This document shows positions 1-5,989 of a stretch of DNA of 7,880 bases, piece after piece. Positions within the stretch are counted from its first letter, which is position 1, and each line of letters begins with the position of its first letter. Under the pieces are notes generated by a model. That model had not been told where the DNA came from, did no database searches, and saw only the letters and a list, made by a program, of their open reading frames with translations. The DNA is from RGIG8767 sp964487395. GTDB taxonomy: Bacteria > Bacillota > Clostridia > Lachnospirales > Lachnospiraceae. Location of the stretch: assembly GCA_964487395.1 (NCBI GenBank), contig CAZAQH010000087.1, positions 1-7,880 on the forward strand, in the 5' to 3' direction. The position numbers and the translations under genes were made by a program.

Positions 1-64
1 ATAACAATATATGAGCGAAAACATTGTATAATACGACTAAATATGCACAAAATTTTCCTTTATA
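1..64. other. Leading non-coding stretch, no gene seen
   Basis: I see no open frame of useful length on either strand in this AT-rich leader. A TATAAT hexamer at 27-32 looks like a -10 box, but there is no convincing -35 element 17 bases upstream (ACAATA at 4-9). A short ACAAT/ATTGT inverted repeat (4-8 and 24-28) is too small to interpret. The stretch is probably the tail of the intergenic region upstream of the operon. Confidence 0.5.
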
Positions 65-93
65 TTGACCTTTTTCAGATATTGAAGTAAAGT
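65..93 (+). promoter_or_regulatory. Probable vegetative promoter of the operon
   Basis: TTGACC at 65-70 matches the sigma-A -35 consensus at five of six bases. A 17-base spacer leads to TAAAGT at 88-93, which matches TATAAT at four of six. Transcription would start near position 100, just ahead of the riboswitch aptamer, where a riboswitch promoter is expected. A better-looking TTATAC at 93-98 would need a 22-base spacer, so the exact -10 is uncertain. Confidence 0.45.
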
Positions 94-111
94 TATACGG
101 GTTTAACAAAT

Positions 112-210
112 AATACCATATAGAAATGGGCAAGGTGGTTTTACAGCCACTACGCAAAACTAAAGGGCCATTGCTTGATTGTAGTTGGCAGCCAGTTGTA
201 AAAAGGTGTT
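112..210 (+). promoter_or_regulatory. Cyclic-di-GMP-I (GEMM-I) riboswitch aptamer
   Basis: Conserved GEMM-I blocks appear in the right order: GGGCAA (128-133), a hairpin GTGGTT/AGCCAC with a UUAC loop (135-150), ACGCAAA (152-158), CTAAAGGGCC (160-169) and GGCAGCCAG (187-195). Supporting pairings are AACT 158-161 with AGTT 194-197 and GCCA 167-170 with TGGC 186-189. A possible outer closing stem is AATACC 112-117 with GGTGTT 205-210. The family binds the second messenger c-di-GMP and usually controls motility, adhesion or c-di-GMP enzymes. Here it lies directly upstream of a GGDEF/EAL gene and is followed at once by a terminator, which supports the call. The first hairpin lacks the common GNRA loop and the outer stem is my own pairing, so the ends are approximate. 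Confidence 0.82.
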
Positions 211-224
211 GCACGTCTGCTAAT
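184..224 (+). promoter_or_regulatory. Predicted antiterminator helix (184-191 with 217-224)
   Basis: GTTGGCAG at 184-191, inside the aptamer core, can pair with CTGCTAAT at 217-224, the 5' arm of the terminator, over eight base pairs including two G-U wobbles. The aptamer copy shares TTGGCAG with the terminator 3' arm (229-235), so the two compete for the same partner. If c-di-GMP holds 186-195 in the aptamer, the terminator arm is freed. This pairing is inferred by hand from complementarity. Confidence 0.5.
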
Positions 225-247
225 ATTATTGGCAGGCGTTTTGTTTT
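213..247 (+). terminator. Intrinsic terminator of the riboswitch expression platform
   Basis: ACGTCTGC (213-220) pairs with GCAGGCGT (232-239) with one G-U wobble. The stem can extend inward through 221-224 and 228-231 to give about 12 pairs closed by a three-base loop. It is followed by a U-rich tract, TTTTGTTTT (239-247). It lies between the aptamer and the first gene's ribosome binding site, so it would act as a conditional attenuator for the whole operon rather than end an upstream gene. Confidence 0.85.
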
Positions 248-264
248 AAAAGTATAAGGGAAAT

Positions 265-270
265 AGGAGA
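265..270 (+). promoter_or_regulatory. Ribosome binding site of the first gene
   Basis: AGGAGA lies six bases before the ATG at 277. It fixes the start of the receiver-GGDEF-EAL gene here, even though the longer open frames begin further downstream. Neither internal ATG (566, 1309) has a comparable site. Confidence 0.8.
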
Positions 271-276
271 CAAGAG

Positions 277-423
277 ATGAAAAGTAAACAAACTATTTTA
301 ATTGTAGAAGATGAAGAAGTAAACAGACGAATATTAAAAAAACTACTGTTAGAACAGTATGATGTATTAGAAGCAGAAAATGGTGCTGAAGCATGGGAGT
401 TTATTAAGAGAAAAAAAGAATAA
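277..423 (+). pseudogene. Fragment 1: N-terminal part of REC1 (48 aa)
   Basis: This is what the ribosome would make from the real start: MKSKQTILIVEDEE and on to a premature TAA at 421. It holds the first beta strand, the acidic pair and helix 1 of a receiver, but stops before the phospho-acceptor Asp. Removing one A from the run at 411-417 joins it directly to the frame that reads LLDIMM at 437-454, so the fragment and the following sequence are one gene. Confidence 0.75.
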
Positions 424-565
424 GATCTCGGCAGTTTTATTAGATATTATGATGCTGGTTATGAATGGTTATCAATTTTTAAGTAAGATTCAGGAAGAGG
501 ACATGGAAAATCTTCCGATTATTGTAACGACTGGTGCCAGCGATAATATGGCATAGCAAAAAGCA

Positions 566-1390
566 TTGGGAATGGGTGCATGGGATTTTGTTACCAAACC
601 GTATGATGCAAAGGTTTTATTAAGCAGACTGAGAAATGCTATTGCAAGAAGTCAGATATCGGCATATAAAAAATTACAACATATGGCAGAATATGATCAA
701 TTAACAGGTCTTTATAATCGTGGAAAGATGTTTTCTGAAACGAGAAATCTTCTAGATGATAATCCGGATATGAATTTTGCGTTCGTTCGAATTGATATAG
801 ATCATTTTGCATTATTTAATACCTCTTTTGGCGAAAAAGAGGGTGACAAGTTATTAAAGTTTTTAGCTGATTGCATTATATATAACGCAAAGGATAGTTC
901 CTTGTGTGTTTATGGACGAATGAATGCAGATGTTTTTTGTGCATGTTTTCCATATATAGAAAAGCCTAAGAATCTGACAAAACGTGTGGATAAAATGCAG
1001 GAATATTTATCAAATTACAGACAGGATTATAGATTAGAGGTATCTGTTGGAATTTGTTTAATTGACGATTCAAGTCTGAATGTTGATGAATTCTATTTTA
1101 GAGCATCATTAGCATCATTACAATGTAAAAATCAAGTTGAAAAGCATTATTCGTTCTATGATAACAAAGCAGGCGATTTAATGGCCAAGGAAATTATTAT
1201 TACAAATGAAATGCAGAATGCTTTGGATGAGGGACAGTTTGTAGTTTATTTGCAGCCTAAATTCAAGTTATCCACGGAAACTCCATGCGGAGCAGAAGCT
1301 TTGGTTAGATGGATACATCCAACAAAGGGATTAATTTCACCTGGGGATTTTATTCCTGCTTTGAAAGAAATGGGTTCATTTCAAAAGTAG
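566..1390 (+). pseudogene. Fragment 2: end of REC1, degenerate GGDEF and start of EAL
   Basis: This is the open frame between the TAG at 554 and the frameshift stop at 1388. It begins within REC1 (MGAWDFVTKPYD is the receiver's last strand with its conserved Lys), continues through a short helix and the GGDEF domain (YDQLTGLYNR at its start, NADVF in place of GGDEF), and ends inside the EAL domain after EALVRW and PGDFIPA. The ATG at 566 has no ribosome binding site and sits inside a conserved domain, so it is not a true start. The same frame is open upstream from 422 apart from the TAG. Confidence 0.7.
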
Positions 1391-2409
1391 ATTATTGTGT
1401 ATGGGAACAAACATGTAAAATGATGAGTGAATGGTTAAAAGAAGGAAAAAAGGTTTATCCGATTTCTGTAAACATTTCTAGAATTAGTTTATACAATCCA
1501 CAACTGGCAGAATTGATTACCAATCTAGTTAAAAAATACGATATTTCCCCATCATTACTGCAGCTTGAAGTAACAGAAAGTGCATATATGAGTAATCCAG
1601 GCTTAATGGAAAAAACGATAGATTCTCTCCATAATGCAGGTTTTACTATTTTAATGGATGATTTTGGAAGTGGTTATTCTTCTTTAAATACATTAAAAAA
1701 GATTAAGATGGATGTTCTGAAAGTTGATATGAAATTTTTACCCGTAGGAGATGAGACAGACAGAGCAGAAATTATTTTGACTTGCGTAATTCAAATGGCC
1801 AATTGGATGGGAATGAAGGTAATTGTAGAAGGAGTAGAAACACGACAACAGCGAGATTTTTTAGAAAGTGCCGGTTGTGACTATGTGCAGGGTTACTACT
1901 ATTCAAAACCTATTCCAACAGCGGACTATATAGAGAAGTATGTTAATAAACAAGTAGAGAAAAACACTGCGATAATAGAAGATGAAATTACTCCATTATA
2001 TAATGTAACAGTTCTTATTATTGATGATTCTGAAATTGATGCAGCAGTATTACAGGAAAACTTACAAGAATTATATCATGTACATTTGTGTGAAAGTGCA
2101 GAGGAAGGGCTAGAATATTTAAGAAAAAATATAAGCAAAGTCCGCTTAATTCTAGTAGATAATTTAATGTCAGGAATGAGCGGATTGGAATTTCTAAAAT
2201 ACTGTAAGCAGGATAGTCTTTTAAATTCAATTCCACAAATAATGATTACAGCCAATGATACAATAGAAGATCAGGTTATTGCGTTTAAAGAAGGTGCGTA
2301 TGACTATATTACAAAACCATTTACAAAGGAAATAATAATGGCACGCATTAATCACATTATGAAGATTAGTTGCAGAAATTTATTTATTGATGAAGAAAAA
2401 CTAAACTGA
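1309..2409 (+). pseudogene. Fragment 3: most of the EAL domain plus C-terminal REC2
   Basis: This open frame rejoins the original frame. The first 21 or so residues from the ATG at 1309 are out-of-frame and meaningless. True homology starts at NGFISKVDYCVWEQ, around 1369. It contains most EAL-domain catalytic motifs but not the EAL signature itself, which lies in the preceding fragment, followed by a full receiver domain. Independent translation is doubtful because no ribosome binding site precedes 1309. Adding one A in the run at 1368-1370 gives ALKENGFISKVD, a normal EAL-domain sequence. Confidence 0.7.
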
Positions 2410-2420
2410 TATATGTGCAT

Positions 2421-2430
2421 GGAGAGGAAG
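2421..2430 (+). promoter_or_regulatory. Ribosome binding site deciding the start of the PAS hybrid kinase
   Basis: GGAGAGGAAG lies between two in-frame ATG codons (2413 and 2437). It can only serve the later one, with about nine bases from GGAGAGG to the ATG at 2437. No such site precedes 2413, only four bases past the upstream stop. The later start is therefore chosen. Confidence 0.8.
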
Positions 2431-2436
2431 TATCAT

Positions 2437-5250
2437 ATGGAAAAAGAAAAAGGGAAAAATCCAATCGCATATATAAATCATAATGATGGACAGTTTATGG
2501 AAACAGAGAAATACCAACTAAAAGAATTACTTGATTGTATTCCGGGTGGAATAGGCCTTTTTCATATTATTGGAGATGCTTTCACTACAGTTTATATTAA
2601 TGACGGATTTTATGCTATGCTGGGAACGACAAGAGAAAAAAGATCAGCATACAAAGGATATAATACGATTCTTGCTATTTTACCTGAAGACAGACCTATC
2701 ATTCAGAGAGAAATACAGGATATTATAAAAGGGAAAGATTATGTAGATGTCTCATATCGTGCAATGATGGATAATGGGTTAAATATTTGGGTCAGACTTA
2801 TTGGACAAGTAACAGAGCGGACAAAAGAGAAAATTTGTTTATGGGGTAGTTTTACCAATATTGACAATTTGTTATTAACACAAAAAGAATTACAAAGTAG
2901 CCGTTTAATGTTAAATACAGCACTTGATGACGCAAATGTTTTGACATGGAAATATAATCCATATAATCATGTTATCAGCATGTCTCCTTTTTTTTCAGAA
3001 AAATATGGATTACCCAAAATCATTGATAATGTTCCTGAATCGTTGATTAGTATGAATTATATCTGTGAAGAAAGTAAGTATGATTTGCAGGACCAGTTTC
3101 GACGAATTAATTTGGGAGAACGTACGGAAAAAGAGTTACATACACGGTATTGTTCTGATAAACAGATATGGCAGAGGATTGTGTATACACCTATATTTGA
3201 TAAGTATGGTAATTTTGTAGAAGCGATTGGAACAGCAGTTGATATAAGCGAACAAAAAGAAAAAGAATTGGCATATGAGAAACAAATTCAAGTAAAAAAA
3301 GTTCTTTCTAAAAACATACTGGCAATTGCATTATATAATTTAACGAAAAATACAGTATCTGATGCAGAAAGTATCAACCAAAAATTGTTAAAAACTATGA
3401 TGGCAGGGTCGGTAGATGATGTATTAAGAACAATATATGGAAATATACCTTATGAAAAAGAGAAGAAAAAATTTTTGCCTGCTATTAGTAGGGATGCTTT
3501 TTTAGATGCTTACCAAAAGGGTGAAACATATATTTCAGGCAGACATCATTCTGTCAATGTAGACGGATGGGTAGAGAGTAGTTTTGACTTGCTTTTAAAT
3601 CCATATAATGGGGATATTGAAGCAATTGCTATACTTCGTGATATTAATGAAGAAATACGTGCTGAGCATGTAGTGAATAAATTAATTGAAACCAATTATG
3701 ACTCTATTTGTACAATTGATGCTAAGACAGGAACGCCTACTCCATTTTCAAGCAGTGATATGCAGGATGTAATGGAAGAACAAAAAAGAGCAGGAAATAA
3801 TGTTCTCGGTGTTGAGCAGTTTTTGCGTAAATACTGCATAGATGCTGACTTAGAAAGAGTAGTTTTAGAAACAAGTCTCCCTTATGTGCGGGAACAATTA
3901 GAAACAGTTCCGGTACATACTACGATATACTCTCTTGAACAAAATGGCAGAACAATGCGAAAAAGAGTGTCGTATACATACTTGGATTCTGACAAAAAAA
4001 CAATTTTATGTTCGTCACAGGATTTAACAGAGACATATAAACAGGAAGAAAATCAAAAACAACAATTAGCAGAGGCTTTAAAAAAGGCAAAAGAAGCTAG
4101 TGAAGCTAAAACCGATTTTCTTTCTAATATGAGTCATGATATGCGGACACCAATGAATGGAATTCTTGGGTTGGCAGCTTTAATGCGTGATAAAACAGAT
4201 TTACAGGAAATTCGTGAAGATATAGAGCAAATAAATATATCGGGTCGTTATCTGTTAAACTTGATAAACGATACATTAGATATGAATCGTATAGAATCCG
4301 GTAAGATGGAATTGAATTTAAAACCAATTAACGGAAAAAATCTTTTTGATAATATAATGTTGCAAGTTAATTTACTGGCAAAAGAAAAAAATATTCAATT
4401 ACAAATCACTATGGACGATTCACTTAAAGGTAATTCATGGTTTACCATTATGGCGGACGCAGCTCGTGTTGAACAGATTATGATGAATGTTATTTCAAAT
4501 GCCATTAAATATACACCGGAAAATGGAACAGTTGAAATAGGAATGAAAACTGTCTCTATAAAGAAAAATGTAATTACAGAATTATACACAGTAAAAGATA
4601 ATGGAATTGGCATGAGTGAAGAGTTTGTTTCGCATATTTTTGAACCATTTTCACAAGAACGACGAATAAATACTGAGAGACAAAACGGAACAGGACTTGG
4701 TATGTCAATTGTACATCATCTGGTTTCTTTAATGGGTGGTAAAGTAGCGGTAAAAAGCAAACTAAACGAAGGAACAGAAATATCGATTTTACTTAACTTT
4801 TCCATATGCAAAGAAAATATAGAAACAAAACAAGAACTGATAGTAGATAATTCTGTGTTGGAAGGCAAGACCATACTTTTATGTGAAGATCACCCGCTAA
4901 ATAGACAAATCACAGAAAGATTATTGAAAAAGTATAATGTTACAGTGATTGGTGCGGACAATGGGAAAGAAGGTCTGGATACTTTCCTGAATAGTTCTCC
5001 GGGAAGTCTGGATGCTATATTAATGGATATTCGGATGCCTGTAATGAATGGATTAGAAGCATCACGGGCAATACGTAGTAGTGGAAAAGAAGGGGCAGAA
5101 TCAATTCCAATTATTGCAATGACAGCAAATGCCTTTGATGAGGATGTACATAATTGTATAGAAGCCGGTATGAATGCACATATTGCCAAACCTTTTGAAC
5201 CGGAAACATTATACTGGAATCTCGCAGAGCAGATTTTGCGTCGAAAATAA
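2437..5250 (+). CDS. Soluble PAS-sensor hybrid histidine kinase with C-terminal receiver
   Basis: This 937-residue protein autophosphorylates on His and passes phosphate to its own receiver; the tandem Hpt proteins downstream are the likely next acceptors. Two N-terminal PAS-like modules (about residues 20-140 and 155-275, the second ending in a typical GTAVDISEQK turn) are followed by one or two weaker PAS-like segments (about 290-530). A coiled coil (about 535-555) leads to the DHp helix with MSHDMRTPMNG, phospho-acceptor His567. The ATPase domain has N-box Asn684, G1 DNGIGM at 721 and G2 GTGLGM at 751. The receiver has Glu817-Asp818, acceptor Asp864 (LMDIRMP) and Lys918 (AKPF). No membrane helix is visible, so the signal is probably cytosolic; the ligand is unknown. 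It is intact, 27 bases after the preceding stop, and appears co-transcribed. Confidence 0.93.
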   Translation: MEKEKGKNPIAYINHNDGQFMETEKYQLKELLDCIPGGIGLFHIIGDAFTTVYINDGFYAMLGTTREKRSAYKGYNTILAILPEDRPIIQREIQDIIKGKDYVDVSYRAMMDNGLNIWVRLIGQVTERTKEKICLWGSFTNIDNLLLTQKELQSSRLMLNTALDDANVLTWKYNPYNHVISMSPFFSEKYGLPKIIDNVPESLISMNYICEESKYDLQDQFRRINLGERTEKELHTRYCSDKQIWQRIVYTPIFDKYGNFVEAIGTAVDISEQKEKELAYEKQIQVKKVLSKNILAIALYNLTKNTVSDAESINQKLLKTMMAGSVDDVLRTIYGNIPYEKEKKKFLPAISRDAFLDAYQKGETYISGRHHSVNVDGWVESSFDLLLNPYNGDIEAIAILRDINEEIRAEHVVNKLIETNYDSICTIDAKTGTPTPFSSSDMQDVMEEQKRAGNNVLGVEQFLRKYCIDADLERVVLETSLPYVREQLETVPVHTTIYSLEQNGRTMRKRVSYTYLDSDKKTILCSSQDLTETYKQEENQKQQLAEALKKAKEASEAKTDFLSNMSHDMRTPMNGILGLAALMRDKTDLQEIREDIEQINISGRYLLNLINDTLDMNRIESGKMELNLKPINGKNLFDNIMLQVNLLAKEKNIQLQITMDDSLKGNSWFTIMADAARVEQIMMNVISNAIKYTPENGTVEIGMKTVSIKKNVITELYTVKDNGIGMSEEFVSHIFEPFSQERRINTERQNGTGLGMSIVHHLVSLMGGKVAVKSKLNEGTEISILLNFSICKENIETKQELIVDNSVLEGKTILLCEDHPLNRQITERLLKKYNVTVIGADNGKEGLDTFLNSSPGSLDAILMDIRMPVMNGLEASRAIRSSGKEGAESIPIIAMTANAFDEDVHNCIEAGMNAHIAKPFEPETLYWNLAEQILRRK

Positions 5251-5278
5251 AAATACTTGTATATGTGTGGAGGGAAAA

Positions 5279-5626
5279 ATGAACAGAGAAAAATTAATTG
5301 ATGCAGGGATTGATTATGACCAAGGGGTGAATCGATTTGCAGGCAAGCAGGATATTTATGAGAAATTTCTAAAAAAACTATTTGAAAAACAACTGATGGA
5401 AGATTTAAAGATAAAATTGAAAGAAAAGAATTATGAAGAGGCCTTTAGAATAGCACATGATTTAAAAGGTACTTCAGGTAATTTGAGCGTGACTTTATTT
5501 TATAAAAAAATTTGTGAAATAGTTGAGAATCTTCGTGAAGAAAGAAATGAAGAAAGCCTATTGAATCTATATAATCAAGCAGAAATGTTGTATTTAAATG
5601 CAAAAAAAGCTGTAGGGGATGAATAG
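5279..5626 (+). CDS. Stand-alone Hpt phosphotransfer protein 1
   Basis: This 115-residue, mostly helical cytosolic protein should carry phosphate on His60 within AHDLKGTSGNL, the Hpt signature (normally AHxLKGxxxN). In a four-step relay it takes phosphate from a hybrid-kinase receiver and gives it to a response-regulator receiver. The start at 5279 follows GGAGGG at 5269-5274. The open frame extends back to 5174 but overlaps the preceding kinase and lacks a ribosome binding site there. It ends with TAG one base before the next gene's ATG. It is clearly paralogous to the next gene: both have the pattern EAFxxAHxLKGxxGN, then YxK, then EIVExLR. Length is normal for an Hpt domain and it looks intact. 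Confidence 0.9.
   Translation: MNREKLIDAGIDYDQGVNRFAGKQDIYEKFLKKLFEKQLMEDLKIKLKEKNYEEAFRIAHDLKGTSGNLSVTLFYKKICEIVENLREERNEESLLNLYNQAEMLYLNAKKAVGDE
5614..5618 (+). promoter_or_regulatory. Ribosome binding site of Hpt protein 2, inside the end of Hpt 1
   Basis: AGGGG lies nine bases before the ATG at 5628 and directly abuts an earlier in-frame ATG at 5619, leaving no room for initiation there. This favours 5628. The site is within the last codons of the upstream gene, so the two Hpt proteins are probably translationally coupled. Confidence 0.65.
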
Positions 5627-5627
5627 G

Positions 5628-5975
5628 ATGAAAGAGATAATTCAAAAATTACAAAATTGGGGATGTGATATAAAAGGCGCATTGGAAAGAATGTTAAATG
5701 ATGAGGATTTTTATATAGAATGTCTGTATACGGTTTTAGAAGATACTAATTTTGATGAATTGGAAAAAAATTTAAAAAAAGGTAATATACATGAAGCATT
5801 TGAACATGCACATACCCTAAAGGGTGTTTTGGGAAATATGGGCTTAACACCAATGTATCAGAAAACCATTGAAATTGTGGAACCGTTAAGAATTGGCAGT
5901 GATGAACAAACATTAGAAAATTACAGAGACTTAAAAAATATGAAGGATCATTTACAGAGTATTTTAAAAGCATAA
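5628..5975 (+). CDS. Stand-alone Hpt phosphotransfer protein 2
   Basis: This 115-residue helical protein has the same length as its upstream neighbour and a shared pattern around the active site. The phospho-acceptor is His62 in AHTLKGVLGNMGL, closer to the Hpt consensus than protein 1. Downstream it keeps YQK and EIVEPLR, as in its paralogue, indicating tandem duplication followed by divergence. One base separates it from the preceding stop and 14 from the next start, so it sits firmly inside the operon. With two hybrid kinases and two receivers on the output enzyme, each Hpt may serve one kinase or one receiver; that assignment is inference. An alternative start at 5619 would add three residues. 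Confidence 0.9.
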   Translation: MKEIIQKLQNWGCDIKGALERMLNDEDFYIECLYTVLEDTNFDELEKNLKKGNIHEAFEHAHTLKGVLGNMGLTPMYQKTIEIVEPLRIGSDEQTLENYRDLKNMKDHLQSILKA

Positions 5976-5989
5976 GGATATTTACACAT

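Larger units (their letters stand above)
277..2409 (+). pseudogene. REC-GGDEF-EAL-REC c-di-GMP phosphodiesterase, interrupted three times
   Basis: Reconstructed, this is a 710-residue cytosolic response regulator that would hydrolyse c-di-GMP to pGpG under phosphorelay control. REC1 spans about residues 1-125 (acidic pair at 307-312, phospho-acceptor Asp codon 443-445, Lys codon 590-592). The GGDEF domain (about 135-290) reads NADVF at 923-937, so cyclase activity is probably lost. The EAL domain (about 305-550) keeps EAL (1295-1303), SVNIS, EVTES, DDFGSGYSSL (from 1657), KVD (1720) and EGVET (1828), all expected of an active phosphodiesterase. REC2 (about 575-705) has Asp-Asp at 2023-2028, acceptor Asp at 2158 and Lys at 2314. 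Lesions: an extra A in the A7 run 411-417 puts TAA at 421; TAG interrupts at 554-556; one base is missing near 1368-1370, causing TAG at 1388. The indels cancel. Either the gene is decaying or the assembly has errors. Confidence 0.85.

Noticed and set aside
27..32. TATAAT as the -10 box of the main promoter
   Set aside because: It has a perfect hexamer but no recognisable -35, and it is 85 bases upstream of the aptamer. TTGACC at 65-70 with TAAAGT fits the riboswitch position better.
406..423. Programmed -1 ribosomal frameshift of the dnaX type at the A7 run
   Set aside because: Rejoining the downstream frame needs +1 (one base skipped), not -1, and the TAG at 554 would still stop translation. 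Transcriptional slippage losing one A remains possible but is not shown.
2018..2236. Minus-strand open frames at 2018-2236, 4124-4327, 4395-4613, 4890-5189, 5445-5645 and 5746-6003
   Set aside because: All lie opposite clear + strand domains, have no ribosome binding site or recognisable product, and are rich in the low-complexity hydrophobic residues expected of antisense reading of AT-rich genes.
2413..2436. Earlier start of the PAS kinase at 2413
   Set aside because: There is no ribosome binding site before 2413, while GGAGAGG at 2421-2427 serves the ATG at 2437.
5174..5278. Earlier start of Hpt 1 at 5174
   Set aside because: It would overlap the kinase's receiver domain by 77 bases, and the added residues do not look like an Hpt helix. 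GGAGGG at 5269 marks the start at 5279.
5624..5626. Genome-wide reassignment of TAG to an amino acid
   Set aside because: Hpt 1 ends with TAG at the normal family length, the next gene starts one base later, and readthrough would add only about 13 unrelated codons before TGA at 5666. TAG therefore acts as a stop here; partial suppression is not excluded.
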